DNA from: CAZBDV01 sp964490765
GTDB taxonomy: Bacteria > Cloacimonadota > Cloacimonadia > Cloacimonadales > JAJBBL01
Assembly (NCBI GenBank): GCA_964490765.1
Contig: CAZBDV010000001.1
Location: forward strand, 124,001-188,000
Length of the DNA: 64,000 nucleotides
Reading direction: 5' to 3'
Shown: positions 35,300 through 45,486 of the stretch, in pieces
How positions within the stretch are numbered: position 1 is the stretch's first letter
Layout of the letters: every line of letters starts with the position of its first letter
Notes under the pieces: model-generated
What the model was told of the DNA's origin: nothing
The model's input: the letters and a program-made list of their open reading frames with translations, nothing else
The model's database searches: none
Position numbers and translations under genes: made by a program

Positions 35300-37297
35300 G
35301 TGATAGAATTCAGCATCGATAGAACAATCCCTGAAACGAAGAAATTTAAGCCTGGTATAAGACGAGCCCCCCATAGAGGTTTTAAATTATCGGAAAAAGA
35401 TACAAAGACAGCTCTCAAGAACGCATTACGCTACATACCGGTCGAACACCATGAGTCGATAGCTCCGGAGTTTTTGGAAGAGTTGATGACCACCGGACGT
35501 ATTTACGGGTATAGATACCGTCCTGATGGAAATATCAAAGGTAAACCGATCGATGAGTATAAAGGCATTCTTGAAGGGCGTGCCCTGCAGGTTATGATAG
35601 ATAATAACCTTGATTTCGACGTTGCTCTTTATCCCTATGAACTGGTTACATATGGAGAAACCGGGCAGGTTTTTCAAAACTGGATGCAGTATCAGCTGAC
35701 CAAAAAGTATCTGCAGGCAATGACGAATGAACAGACACTGGTAATGAGTTCGGGCCATCCTCTCGGCCTCTTCCCCTCTTCGATCAACGCACCACGAGTA
35801 ATATCGACTAATGGTTTGATTATCGGTCAATGGGATAACCCTGACAATTTCCATCGTCTCGCCGCTTTAGGGGTATCGAATTATGGTCAGATGACAGCAG
35901 GTGGCTGGATGTATATCGGACCTCAAGGTATTGTTCACGGGACCTACATAACCCTTTTAAATGCAGGACGCAAATATCTCGGAATAGCCCCGGACGAGGA
36001 TCTCAAAGGTATTGTGTTTGTCTCTTCTGGCCTGGGTGGAATGTCAGGAGCACAGGCCAAAGCAATTGAGATCTCCGGTGGAATAGGAATCATAGCTGAA
36101 GTAGATAGAAGTAGAATCGAAACTCGTCATTCTCAGGGTTGGGTAAGCAAAGTCTCGAGTAATCTTGATGAAATTGCCAGATTGATCGAAGAATACAGGG
36201 AATCTAAGAAGGCAGTCTCAATTGCCTACCACGGCAATATAGTCGATCTTCTGGAATATCTTGACCGGAAGGAGATAAACATAGAGTTGATCTCCGACCA
36301 GACATCCTGCCATGCTGTATATGAAGGGGGTTATACCCCTGTAGGCCTCACCTATGAAGATGGCAGAATTTTGATGCAAAACGATTATCCGGCCTTTAAA
36401 CAGAGAGTAAATGTATCTTTACAGCGACATTATAGCGTTATTAAGAATCTGACCGATAAAGGATCATTCTTCTGGGATTATGGCAACAGTTTTATGGCTT
36501 CCGTATTTGAAGCAGGAGTAAAAGAAATAGCGAAAAACAGAAATGATACCAATGACGGTTTTATCTGGCCATCCTATGTTGAAGACATAATGGGTCCGAT
36601 CTGTTTTGATCAGGGTTATGGACCGTTTCGCTGGGTCTGTTTGAGCGGCAAATCTGAAGATTTACGTATTACTGATCAGGCAGCTCTGGATTGCATAGAC
36701 CCGAAACGTAATGCTAATGATCGGGATAATCATCATTGGATTGCAACGGCAGATGAGAACAGACTGGTTGTTGGTACACAGGCAAGGATACTCTATGCAG
36801 ATGAGTTGGGACGAGTCAGGATTGCCCTTAAATTCAATGATCTGGTGAGGAAACATATCATCGGTCCTGTTATGCTCGGCAGAGATCATCATGATGTTTC
36901 CGGAACCGATTCACCATTCAGGGAAACAGCTAATATATATGATGGTAGTAACATTACAGCCGATATGTCAACCCACTGTTTTGGCGGTAATATTGCCAGA
37001 GGAATGACACTTGTTGTCCTCTCCAATGGTGGTGGTGTTGGTATTGGCCGTGCCAGCAATGGTGGTAATGGTATCGTACTCGATGGAAGCTCCAGGATAG
37101 ATGATGTAATAAAGAAGGGACTCTCCTGGGATGTTATGGGTGGAGTAGCCCGTCGAGCCTGGGCAAGGAATCAGAATGCTCTAGACACAATAACTGAATG
37201 GAATTCTGTTAATACTGGCACCGGGCATATCACTGAGCCTTTTTTACCAGACGAAGATTTTATCGAAAATATTGTTAAACAGCACTATCCCCAATAA
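35300..37297 (+). CDS. hutU: Urocanate hydratase (long form)
   Basis: 665 residues, like the longer urocanases and about 110 longer than the Pseudomonas type. Contains FVSSGLGGMSGAQAKA (NAD binding), DQTSCHAVYEGGYTPVGLTY with the conserved Cys-His, and GVGIGRASNGGNGIVLDG. It hydrates urocanate in histidine breakdown. GTG start at 35300, with GAGGAG 8 bases upstream. hutH and hutI are not in the window, so the pathway is not clustered here. Confidence 0.94.
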   Translation: MIEFSIDRTIPETKKFKPGIRRAPHRGFKLSEKDTKTALKNALRYIPVEHHESIAPEFLEELMTTGRIYGYRYRPDGNIKGKPIDEYKGILEGRALQVMIDNNLDFDVALYPYELVTYGETGQVFQNWMQYQLTKKYLQAMTNEQTLVMSSGHPLGLFPSSINAPRVISTNGLIIGQWDNPDNFHRLAALGVSNYGQMTAGGWMYIGPQGIVHGTYITLLNAGRKYLGIAPDEDLKGIVFVSSGLGGMSGAQAKAIEISGGIGIIAEVDRSRIETRHSQGWVSKVSSNLDEIARLIEEYRESKKAVSIAYHGNIVDLLEYLDRKEINIELISDQTSCHAVYEGGYTPVGLTYEDGRILMQNDYPAFKQRVNVSLQRHYSVIKNLTDKGSFFWDYGNSFMASVFEAGVKEIAKNRNDTNDGFIWPSYVEDIMGPICFDQGYGPFRWVCLSGKSEDLRITDQAALDCIDPKRNANDRDNHHWIATADENRLVVGTQARILYADELGRVRIALKFNDLVRKHIIGPVMLGRDHHDVSGTDSPFRETANIYDGSNITADMSTHCFGGNIARGMTLVVLSNGGGVGIGRASNGGNGIVLDGSSRIDDVIKKGLSWDVMGGVARRAWARNQNALDTITEWNSVNTGTGHITEPFLPDEDFIENIVKQHYPQ

Positions 37298-37311
37298 TAG
37301 AGTCAGAGACC

Positions 37312-38211
37312 ATGAGTGTAAAGAAGATACTTGTCCCTCTAATTGTTCTGATCGTCGTTTTTGTGATCTGGTTCAATCAGAACCTCTTTCGAGAACATCG
37401 CTCTGAGGTTCCTGTAGAGATAAGAATCCTTGATCTACCGGAAGATATGGTGGTAACAGAAATTTATCCAGAAGAGATCGAGTTAATAGTCGAAGGACGA
37501 GGTATTGATATTTACCGGTTTAACAAATCTCTTTATTATCTTAGTATTAGTTATAACGAACTGAGTCTCGGCAATAATGAACTGACGCTAACAGAACAGT
37601 ATCTCTATCTTGATGAACCACAGAATAATACGGGTTTAAGATTTCACCTGAACCGTAGAGTAACGGTTGTCATCGATCATAGTATTATCCGGCAGGTTTC
37701 TGTTGAATTGAGATATATGACCGAAGATGACGAATTCTATTTCCAGCAGCGAAATGTCGGAGTTCAACCCCAGGAAGTCGAAATTGTCGGGCCGAATAAT
37801 CTCGTCTCAGAGATAACGTCAATTACAACCGTCCCCTTAAGTAGAGACATGATTGAACAATCGGCCGGATTGACTGTTGACCTGGAGATACCTGAAGGCA
37901 TACTTGGTATTAAGCCGGATGTAGTTTCAATCACCCTGGAAAGCCTGTCAATTATTACCAGGACAATTCCCCTGATCAATATTGACTATCCGCAAGAGAA
38001 GCTTTCTATGATCATTCCCCAGGCAGTGACGGTTAAAATCGAAGGACCGGCCGATAGAATTCAACGCATCAGACCGCAGATGATCTCTGCTTATATCAGT
38101 ATCCCGGAAGACTACGAATACGACTTTGCGAATATTCAGTTCAGATTACCTGACGATATCAAATTAGTAGAATTTACCCCGGAGAGGGTGCAGATATTTC
38201 ATCATGAGTGA
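37312..38211 (+). CDS. YbbR-domain protein (CdaR-like)
   Basis: 299 residues. One N-terminal TM (about 5-22), then beta-rich repeats of YbbR type: repeated P-x-x-V-x-I/V-x-G-P (QPQEVEIVGPNNLV, PQAVTVKIEGPADRI). YbbR proteins activate the diadenylate cyclase CdaA when encoded beside it. The cyclase and glmM are absent here. It lies 14 bases after hutU and overlaps tsaD by 8 bases, so it may instead act with the TsaD operon only by chance. Confidence 0.8.
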   Translation: MSVKKILVPLIVLIVVFVIWFNQNLFREHRSEVPVEIRILDLPEDMVVTEIYPEEIELIVEGRGIDIYRFNKSLYYLSISYNELSLGNNELTLTEQYLYLDEPQNNTGLRFHLNRRVTVVIDHSIIRQVSVELRYMTEDDEFYFQQRNVGVQPQEVEIVGPNNLVSEITSITTVPLSRDMIEQSAGLTVDLEIPEGILGIKPDVVSITLESLSIITRTIPLINIDYPQEKLSMIIPQAVTVKIEGPADRIQRIRPQMISAYISIPEDYEYDFANIQFRLPDDIKLVEFTPERVQIFHHE

Positions 38212-39220
38212 TTTCAATATTCTGGCTATCGAAACTTCCTGTGACGATACATCGGTTGCTGTAGTTGATTCCGAGTATAGAGTTCTGGCAAATCTGACTT
38301 CGACACAGGATATCCATCAGCAATATGGCGGTGTAGTCCCTGAATTGGCTTCCCGGCTTCATATAAAATATCTGATGCCCCTGGTTGCTGACTGTCTTAA
38401 AAAAGCCGGTATTACTATCAAAGATATAGATGCTGTAGCAGTTGCAATCAATCCAGGTCTTATCGGCAGCTTGCTTGTCGGCACCTCATTTGCCAAAAGC
38501 TTGGCTTATAGCCTGTCTAAGCCACTCATAGCCGTTAATCATATGCTGGGTCATGTGTATGCCAATAAGCTTACACATCCCCACCTGGTACCACCCTATC
38601 TTGCTCTGGTGGTTTCCGGTGGTCATACAGAACTGGTATTCTTCTCCAATCAGAGAGAGTTCAAGATAGTTGGTCGAACTCAGGATGACGCAGCAGGTGA
38701 GGCTTTTGATAAAATTGCCAAGTTGCTTGGCCTGGGCTTTCCCGGTGGCCCTATTATTGATAAACTGGCCAGTGAGGGAAATCCGCAATTCGTTAAGTTT
38801 CCCAGAGGAATGAATAAAAAAGATAATTACAATTTCAGTTTCAGTGGCCTGAAAACTGCAGTACTCAACTATCTCGAAGATAAAGATCCCGAGTACATAA
38901 AAGAGCATCTGGCAGATATTGCTGCCTCAGCACAGATGGCTATTGTTGAACCTCTCGTTACTAAGACTCTACGCTTTGCCCGTAATAACAACATCATGTA
39001 TGTCGTTCTGGCTGGTGGTGTATCAGCAAATTCTCTCCTCCGCAGATTAATGCAGGAGGAGACAGCTAACATCTCAGCGAATCTATATTATCCCGATCTC
39101 CAGTACTGTATGGATAATGCTGCTATGATCGGAGCAGCTGCAGTTGATAAATATAAGAACGGAGACTTTGCTTCGCTTGATCTTAATCCTTTCCCCACAA
39201 AAGGACTGCGAGTCGTATAG
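38204..39220 (+). CDS. tsaD: tRNA N6-threonylcarbamoyladenosine synthase TsaD
   Basis: 338 residues. IETSCDDTSVAVV at the N-terminus, metal-binding H-x-x-x-H in NHMLGHVYA, and SGGHTELV, GGVSANS. With TsaB, TsaC and TsaE it forms t6A37 in ANN-decoding tRNAs. Start overlaps the YbbR gene. Stand-alone; tsaB is not adjacent. Confidence 0.95.
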   Translation: MSDFNILAIETSCDDTSVAVVDSEYRVLANLTSTQDIHQQYGGVVPELASRLHIKYLMPLVADCLKKAGITIKDIDAVAVAINPGLIGSLLVGTSFAKSLAYSLSKPLIAVNHMLGHVYANKLTHPHLVPPYLALVVSGGHTELVFFSNQREFKIVGRTQDDAAGEAFDKIAKLLGLGFPGGPIIDKLASEGNPQFVKFPRGMNKKDNYNFSFSGLKTAVLNYLEDKDPEYIKEHLADIAASAQMAIVEPLVTKTLRFARNNNIMYVVLAGGVSANSLLRRLMQEETANISANLYYPDLQYCMDNAAMIGAAAVDKYKNGDFASLDLNPFPTKGLRVV

Positions 39221-39355
39221 ATATTTTTTCGACCCTCCAACTGCCGAATTCTGTCAGTTTCTTCTCAGATAATTATTTCTGATGGAATAAAATTGAAAAT
39301 GAGCACGGCAATAATGGACTGAGTATTATATCCCTGTTCTACTTATAGGCAGATC

Positions 39356-39380
39356 TACAGTCGGAACCCTGCCGACTATA
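39356..39380. repeat. Palindromic repeat, copy 2
   Basis: TACAGTCGG, loop AACCCTG, CCGACTATA: same stem and 7-base loop as the element at 17746, with one stem change and a few loop changes. Here the stem is extended by GCAG before and CTGC after. Confidence 0.7.
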
Positions 39381-39424
39381 GGGCTGCTTAATGTATGGCT
39401 AATGATACCTGGCTGATAAAACTT

Positions 39425-39460
39425 TGATAGATCAACCAGAAATCCGAGTTTAATCTATCA
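39425..39460 (+). promoter_or_regulatory. Hairpin in panD leader
   Basis: TGATAGAT (39425-39432) and ATCTATCA (39453-39460) pair perfectly over a 20-base loop, about 110 bases upstream of the panD start. Could be an operator or an mRNA hairpin; no protein known to bind it. Confidence 0.3.
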
Positions 39461-39568
39461 GGGGAAGTGGTAGAGTAAATGTAATTAGCATTGACAGAGA
39501 TAAAAATTGGTTTACAAGTATTTAGAGTTGAAATGTTTGGAAGAAAAATAGAGATAAATGGAGGTTAT

Positions 39569-39925
39569 ATGCTCAGAACTGCTTTAATCGCGAAAATACA
39601 TCGAGCTACAGTAACAGAAACCAAACTCGATTATTCAGGAAGTCTTACTATAGATATGGACCTGCTCGATAAGGCAGGGATCAAGCCCTTTGAAAAGATT
39701 GAGGTCTATAATATGAGCAACGGAGCGAGGTTTTCCACTTACGCCATTAAGGGTGAAAGGGACAGCGGGATTATTGGTGTTAATGGTGCTGCAGCAAGAT
39801 TAGCATATCCTGGTGATCAGATCATTATTGCTGTTTATGGAATGATGAATGAGGAAGAACTCGACAGGAATAAACCGAAGATACTGATTATGAACAGAGA
39901 AAATAAAGTAGAAAAGATAATCTGA
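39569..39925 (+). CDS. panD: Aspartate 1-decarboxylase
   Basis: 118 residues, normal length. The self-cleavage site Gly-Ser in DYSGSLTID (near 24-25) forms the pyruvoyl group. It makes beta-alanine for pantothenate. ATG at 39569 has GGAGG 4 bases upstream; an in-frame start at 39491 would give an N-terminal extension without family support. panC follows after 9 bases; panB is missing. Confidence 0.93.
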   Translation: MLRTALIAKIHRATVTETKLDYSGSLTIDMDLLDKAGIKPFEKIEVYNMSNGARFSTYAIKGERDSGIIGVNGAAARLAYPGDQIIIAVYGMMNEEELDRNKPKILIMNRENKVEKII

Positions 39926-39934
39926 GACCAGCCG

Positions 39935-40774
39935 ATGTTAATCATAAAAACTAAACAAGAGATGCAAGATAAAGCATATCAGTTACGCAAAGCGGGGAAA
40001 ACTATAGGTTTTGTTCCAACGATGGGCTATTTGCATGCAGGCCATCTCCAGCTGGTAGAGGAGGCGAGAAAAAAAACGGATATCGTTATCGTCAGTATAT
40101 ATGTGAACCCCACTCAATTCAGCCAGAACGAAGATTTTTCCCGTTATCCACGAGATCATGGGCGTGACCTGAAATCACTTGCTGCAGAGCAAACTGATAT
40201 TGTCTTTCTACCCGAGGAGAAATCAATATATAATCGGGATCATTTAACCTGGGTCGAGGTGGATAGAATGAGTAACCTCCTCTGTGGTAAAAGCCGGAAA
40301 GGACATTTCAGGGGCGTTACTACTGTAGTTTTAAAACTCATCAACTTAGTAAGTCCCGATTATATGTTTATGGGTGAGAAAGATTATCAACAGTTAGTTA
40401 TCCTGGAAAAGATGGTAGAAGACCTAGATCTGCCGGTAAAGATCGTTCGCTGCCCGACTGTCAGAGAAGAAGATGGTTTGGCTATGAGTTCCCGTAACAG
40501 TTATCTCTCTGCTGAAAATAGAAAAAATGCGGCTTCTCTATATCATGCACTGACCCAGGCCAGAGACTCATACCGTAAAGGGGTTGTGGATTCAAAGAGG
40601 ATAATTTCAGAGATCAGCCTGTATATAGAAAACAGAAGCGGCAAGATAGATTATGTCGATGTTGTTGATAGCAGAACACTGACCTCTCTCCCGCAGTTAG
40701 AAAAGGGCTGTCGCATTACTTTAGCGGTTTTTTTTGACGAGACAAGGTTGATTGATAACATAGAAGTCTCTTGA
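39935..40774 (+). CDS. panC: Pantothenate synthetase
   Basis: 279 residues. PTMGYLHAGHLQLV is the nucleotidyl-transferase H-x-G-H motif, VNPTQFS and AMSSRNSYLS are the further ATP-binding motifs. It joins pantoate and beta-alanine with ATP. It forms an operon with panD, supplying the beta-alanine partner. Confidence 0.95.
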   Translation: MLIIKTKQEMQDKAYQLRKAGKTIGFVPTMGYLHAGHLQLVEEARKKTDIVIVSIYVNPTQFSQNEDFSRYPRDHGRDLKSLAAEQTDIVFLPEEKSIYNRDHLTWVEVDRMSNLLCGKSRKGHFRGVTTVVLKLINLVSPDYMFMGEKDYQQLVILEKMVEDLDLPVKIVRCPTVREEDGLAMSSRNSYLSAENRKNAASLYHALTQARDSYRKGVVDSKRIISEISLYIENRSGKIDYVDVVDSRTLTSLPQLEKGCRITLAVFFDETRLIDNIEVS

Positions 40775-40916
40775 TTAGTTAGGGTATAAGGCATAATTGT
40801 TTGCATATTACTTTAAATTACATAGCATAACTACTTCATTATGAGTTATATATAAAATAGTTAACCCCCGGTGTTAGGGCATGGTTTGTAAGAGATTATT
40901 GTAAAATAGAGTAGAG

Positions 40917-42479
40917 ATGATGGCTAACAGGATACTGGCTAAGAATATCGGTTCTATGTCTCTGGCAGTTTTGATCAGCCGGTTTTTTGGTCTGGCTCGT
41001 GATATAATATTTGCCGGATTCTTTGGAGCGTCATATGTTGCTGATGCCTTCCAGGTTGGCTATCAGATTCCCAATCTACTACGAAAGCTCTTTGGGGAGG
41101 GAGCTCTCTCAGCAGCATTTATTCCAATCTATAACGAATTGGAGCAAAAAAAGGGACGCAGTGAACAGATCAAATTTGCTCTGAATATTCTATCATTATT
41201 GACTCTTTTTCTTACGTTTTTAACGCTTCTCGGGATCATTCTCGCTCCTCTTATTGCCAGGATCCTCGCTCCCGGATTTGACGAACAGAGCTATTCTCTA
41301 ACTGTTAAGTTAACCAGGATTATGTTCCCTTATCTTTTCCTCATTGGTCTTTCCTCGACTCTGATCTCTATACTCAATTCTCATAATTACTTCTTCATAC
41401 CTGGCCTTTCCTCTGCCCTGCTCAACATCGGTATGATTCTCTTTCTTGGCACCTTTTATTTTCTCTTTCAGGGTAATCAGGAAGAGCAGGTAACCGTTCT
41501 TGCCTTCGGAGTTCTCTTTGGTGGAATTCTGCAAACGATAGTTAATCTCCCATTATTGAAGAAGATCGGCTATCAGATCCATTTAAATTTTAATATGAAA
41601 GGACAGGGGCTACAGGATCTCTGGCGAAGGTTTATACCCGGAGTAGTGGGACTGGCGATCAGAGAGGTGAATCTGGCAGTAGACATCATTCTCGCTTCTT
41701 TTTTGATCACCGGTAGTATAGCAGCCTTGCAATACGGCAACAGGTTAATGCAGTTACCACTCGGGATAATCGGCATCTCGGCAAGTTCTGCAGTTCTGCC
41801 GATGTTCTCACGCTATACTGCAGCCAGAGACTGGAAAAACCTGTCAGAGTCGCTCCGTTTCAGTACGGTTACTCTTGTATATTTAATGCTACCTGTCACT
41901 GTATTATTCGTAGTCCTGGGCAAGGATATTATCCGACTGATCTTTATGCGTGGTGCGTTCGATATTTTTGCTCTCGATATGACTTATCGGGCTCTTCTCT
42001 TCTATTCACTAGGGCTTGTCTTCTACAGTCTGACGAGAACTGTAATTCCAATCTATTATGCCAATAAAGACACCAAAACTCCGGTTAAGATATCAGCAGG
42101 GATTGTTCTGCTCAACATTATACTTAATATAGTATTGATGCAATATTTACAGCATGCAGGCTTGGCTCTCGCCTCTTCCCTGTCCTCGCTGGTTCACTAT
42201 GTAGTTCTAATGAATGTCTTGAAGAAAAAACTACCGGAAGTTAAGTTAAAAAGGCTTGGTCATAATGTGCTAAAAATAATCCTGATGAGCCTTATCCTCT
42301 TTCTTATTGTTTATTTCACTTCAAACCTGTTCAAGGTCGAGAACATACTTGATCTGATAATCAAGATCTCGGTATATCTTATTGGATGCTCGGTTATTTA
42401 CTATCTGGGCACATATCTACTGAAAGTAGAATACATACATGGGATTAAGGAACTCTTATGGAGAAGATTTCGTCGTTGA
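40917..42479 (+). CDS. murJ: Lipid II flippase MurJ
   Basis: 520 residues, about 14 TMs, MviN/MurJ fold. Conserved L-S-R-x-x-G-L-x-R-D near residue 15-25 (LISRFFGLARD), FRIPNLLRKLFGEGALSAAFIP-type segment (here QIPNLLRKLFGEGALSAAFI) and the C-terminal Pro-rich loops. Moves the peptidoglycan precursor across the inner membrane. ATG at 40917 or 40920. uvrC begins inside its end. Confidence 0.93.
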   Translation: MMANRILAKNIGSMSLAVLISRFFGLARDIIFAGFFGASYVADAFQVGYQIPNLLRKLFGEGALSAAFIPIYNELEQKKGRSEQIKFALNILSLLTLFLTFLTLLGIILAPLIARILAPGFDEQSYSLTVKLTRIMFPYLFLIGLSSTLISILNSHNYFFIPGLSSALLNIGMILFLGTFYFLFQGNQEEQVTVLAFGVLFGGILQTIVNLPLLKKIGYQIHLNFNMKGQGLQDLWRRFIPGVVGLAIREVNLAVDIILASFLITGSIAALQYGNRLMQLPLGIIGISASSAVLPMFSRYTAARDWKNLSESLRFSTVTLVYLMLPVTVLFVVLGKDIIRLIFMRGAFDIFALDMTYRALLFYSLGLVFYSLTRTVIPIYYANKDTKTPVKISAGIVLLNIILNIVLMQYLQHAGLALASSLSSLVHYVVLMNVLKKKLPEVKLKRLGHNVLKIILMSLILFLIVYFTSNLFKVENILDLIIKISVYLIGCSVIYYLGTYLLKVEYIHGIKELLWRRFRR

Positions 42480-44308
42480 TAAGCAAAAAGATTAATTTGC
42501 TTCCTGATGCACCGGGAGTGTATCTAATGAAGAATCGGAAGGGTGAGGTGATCTATGTGGGGAAGGCTCTAGTCCTGAAGAACAGGGTACGATCCTACTT
42601 CATTGATAACCATAAAGAGGATGATCCCTATCAAGCGAAAACCGTCCAGATGATAAGCCAGATAGCCGATATCGACTATATCATTACCGATTCTGAGTCG
42701 GAAGCATTTCTTCTTGAAGCCAATCTGATCAAACAATACAGGCCACGTTACAATGTTAATTTGAAGGATGATAAACAGTACCCCTTTATAAAGGTCACAA
42801 TCCAGGAACCATTTCCGAGAATACTGGTCGACAGAGATCTGGCAAAGGACGGTTCCAGGTATTTTGGTCCATACACCGAAGCGGCATCTATTCGAAAGAT
42901 TTTACGCACAATAGAATGGCTGTTACCAGTCAGAACCTGCAAAAGAAATATTCCTGCCGGGAAGCCGGCATATAAAAAACCGTGCCTTAACTATCAGCTT
43001 GGTAAATGTTCGGCACCCTGTATCGGGAAGATCAGTCAGGTAGATTACAGAAAACTCATAGATCATGTAATATCATTCCTCAACGGTAGAAGCAGGGATA
43101 TTATCAACTCGATGCGCACAGAGATGCAGGAGAAAAGTAAGAAGCTGGAATTCGAAAAAGCAGCCTCTCTTCGGGACCAGATAGAGGCTTTTGAAAGAAT
43201 ACAGAAGACACAGACGATGTATTTCCTCGACGAAAAGAATCGTGATATCATAGCCCCCTATCAAGAAGAGAATCTCGCTGTTGTTACAGTGCTGAAGATA
43301 CTTGGAGGAAGATTACTGAATACAGAGAACTACCGATTGAACAATGTAGAGAAAGCTACAATCGGTGAAATATTAAGTGCTTTTGTTAATCAGTACTATG
43401 CCGAGAAACTGGATAATCTGCCAGGAATGATTCTTCTTTCAGTTGAACCGGAAGACTTCGATAGCCTGAATCGCTGGTTGGGAAACAGATTGCATATTCC
43501 CCGGAGAGGAGAGAACAGACATCTGATCTCCCTTGCCAGGAAGAATGCCTTTAATTTTCTGGAAACCATCAGGCTCAGTCATCTCAGAAAAGCCAGCAGA
43601 ACCATCTTCCCTGTACAGGAATTGAAAGAGAAACTCGCTCTCCCGAAACTGCCGAGAAAGATTATCTGTGTTGATATATCGACCATTCAGGGGACTGATA
43701 CTGTATCATCTCTGGTATATTTTGAGAACGGCAAACCACTTAAGAGAGAATATCGGCACTTTCGAATTACCAGCGTTACAGGCCAGGACGATTATGCCGC
43801 AATGCGGGAGACCCTGACTCGTTACATGAAAAAAGTGAATGATGATAACAGGCCGGATCTAATAATCGTAGATGGTGGTAAGGGACAGATGAATGCTGCT
43901 CTCTCTATAATGAAAGCTTATCCGGAAATAGCTTTGATTTCTCTGGCAAAAAGAATGGAAGAGGTTTATATTCCTGATGCGACAGAACCTCTTTTCCTGC
44001 CTCGTTCTTCTTCGGCTCTTAGATTATTGGTGAAGATTCGTGATGAAGCACACCGGTTTGCGATCAGTTATCATCGGAAAAGAAGGACTTCCAGAACTAT
44101 AAAGAGTGATCTGGATAGTATCACCGGAATAGGGAAAGAAAAGAGATTTCTTCTCCTGAAGCATTTCGGCTCGGTAGAAAATTTGAGAAAATCTTCGAGC
44201 GAAGAGTTGACTCAGGTTAAAGGCATTGGCCGAAAGACGGCAGAATTGATTCTAAAAGAATTGAATTATATGAGTTCTTCCGAAAAAACTAACCGGAAGT
44301 CTGACTGA
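42458..44308 (+). CDS. uvrC: Excinuclease ABC subunit C
   Basis: 616 residues. GIY-YIG domain (about 12-95; PGVYLMKN, VIYVGKA), Cys-rich segment (about 155-175), UVR motif (about 205-240), RNase H-like endonuclease domain with VDISTIQGTDTV and IIVDGGKGQ, and a C-terminal HhH pair (SITGIGKEKR, VKGIGRKTA). It makes both nicks in nucleotide excision repair. 22-base overlap with murJ. Confidence 0.96.
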   Translation: MEKISSLISKKINLLPDAPGVYLMKNRKGEVIYVGKALVLKNRVRSYFIDNHKEDDPYQAKTVQMISQIADIDYIITDSESEAFLLEANLIKQYRPRYNVNLKDDKQYPFIKVTIQEPFPRILVDRDLAKDGSRYFGPYTEAASIRKILRTIEWLLPVRTCKRNIPAGKPAYKKPCLNYQLGKCSAPCIGKISQVDYRKLIDHVISFLNGRSRDIINSMRTEMQEKSKKLEFEKAASLRDQIEAFERIQKTQTMYFLDEKNRDIIAPYQEENLAVVTVLKILGGRLLNTENYRLNNVEKATIGEILSAFVNQYYAEKLDNLPGMILLSVEPEDFDSLNRWLGNRLHIPRRGENRHLISLARKNAFNFLETIRLSHLRKASRTIFPVQELKEKLALPKLPRKIICVDISTIQGTDTVSSLVYFENGKPLKREYRHFRITSVTGQDDYAAMRETLTRYMKKVNDDNRPDLIIVDGGKGQMNAALSIMKAYPEIALISLAKRMEEVYIPDATEPLFLPRSSSALRLLVKIRDEAHRFAISYHRKRRTSRTIKSDLDSITGIGKEKRFLLLKHFGSVENLRKSSSEELTQVKGIGRKTAELILKELNYMSSSEKTNRKSD

Positions 44309-44320
44309 TGAGCTCTGTTA

Positions 44321-45403
44321 TCAATCGTCATTCTGCGGGCTTGAGCTTAATCTGCTATCTGGTCGTTTTATGCGTTGTTTGTAGTGAGGAGAGTCACCCC
44401 ATTCTCCATAGCCAATCTCTTCACCAATTGCTTTGATTTTCTCTTCCAGTTTATCTCTTACCTGCTCAGCATTTTCATCAAGACTCGGTTTACCATTATA
44501 CAACTGGTAACTGGAACGATACTTTACATCGGTTATTACGGGCATGATGATATTGGCACCGGCTTTTAACCCCAGCTCGCGTCCAGAGGCATCTATTGCC
44601 TGTAATGCTGTAGTTGAGGCAATATTGACATCTCTCAGATATATGCGTGTAACAGCAATCATTTTAAGTGCTAATTCCAGATTCTTATGATGATCTATTG
44701 CCCCGGTGTAACGATTAAACGGTGTATCTTTGTGTATGACATAAGGCCCCATTCCTATCATATCAACATCTAATTCATCCAGAAAGATGATATCATCTGC
44801 AAGGCTTTCTATTGTCTGCCCGGGTAAACCAATTAAAACACCCGTTCCTACCTGGTAACCAATATCCCTGAGCATCTTCAGACAGGCAAGTCTCTCCTCA
44901 AATGAATGATCTGCAGGATGACATTTACGGAACAGGCTTCCATCAGTTGTCTCAATTCTGAGAAGATAGCGATGAGCACCTGCTTTGAACCATTCAGAAT
45001 ATACTTCTCTACTCTGCTCCCCCAGTGAAAGAGTAATACCCAGCTTCCCTGAGGTTTTAACCTTTATGGTTCTCAGGATTGTCGAGATCTTTTCAATAAA
45101 GTTGTGGTCTCTTCTCTCTCCGCACTGGATAACGACAGACCCGTATCGCTGTCGATAAGCCCACAACGCAGAATCTACAGCTTCCTCGATACTCATCTCA
45201 TATCGCTTTATATGATTATTATCACGCCTGATGCCACAATAATAACAATTCCTGGAACAATAATTACTCAGTTCTATAATTCCTCGGAAAAAGACTCTAT
45301 TCCCTACATAACGGAGTTTAGTGTCATATGCCCTGGTAAAAAGTTTCTTAAGGTCTTCTTCTCTCGCAGTATTCAATAGGGCTATCAACTCGTTTTTGGT
45401 CAA
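44321..45403 (-). CDS. hydE: [FeFe]-hydrogenase maturase HydE (radical SAM)
   Basis: 360 residues. Radical SAM CX3CX2C (CSRNCYYCG, near 49-56), GGGERRD-like and GIPGQT-type segments (IQCGERRD, GLPGQT), and a TIM-barrel body as in HydE/BioB relatives. HydE takes part in making the H-cluster of [FeFe]-hydrogenase. Starts with TTG at 45403 with GAGGTAG upstream. hydF and hydG are not in the window. PylB and BioB are related, but GMGPYVIHKDTPF favours HydE. Confidence 0.88.
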   Translation of the reverse strand: MTKNELIALLNTAREEDLKKLFTRAYDTKLRYVGNRVFFRGIIELSNYCSRNCYYCGIRRDNNHIKRYEMSIEEAVDSALWAYRQRYGSVVIQCGERRDHNFIEKISTILRTIKVKTSGKLGITLSLGEQSREVYSEWFKAGAHRYLLRIETTDGSLFRKCHPADHSFEERLACLKMLRDIGYQVGTGVLIGLPGQTIESLADDIIFLDELDVDMIGMGPYVIHKDTPFNRYTGAIDHHKNLELALKMIAVTRIYLRDVNIASTTALQAIDASGRELGLKAGANIIMPVITDVKYRSSYQLYNGKPSLDENAEQVRDKLEEKIKAIGEEIGYGEWGDSPHYKQRIKRPDSRLSSSPQNDD

Positions 45404-45486
45404 TGTTACTACCTCAGAAATTATTGTTTCAATTCATTAAACCAGAATATCACTGGATAGATAGGCACTTTCAGAATGCATTATCA

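Larger units (their letters stand above)
39221..39568. other. Intergenic region before panD with repeat and hairpin
   Basis: 348 bases between tsaD and panD. Holds the second copy of the palindromic repeat (39356-39380) and a TGATAGAT...ATCTATCA hairpin (39425-39460). A TTGACA at 39491-39496 lacks a clear -10. No coding signal seen. Confidence 0.55.

Noticed and set aside
35300..37297. Histidine degradation operon
   Set aside because: Only hutU is present; hutH, hutI and a hut regulator are missing.
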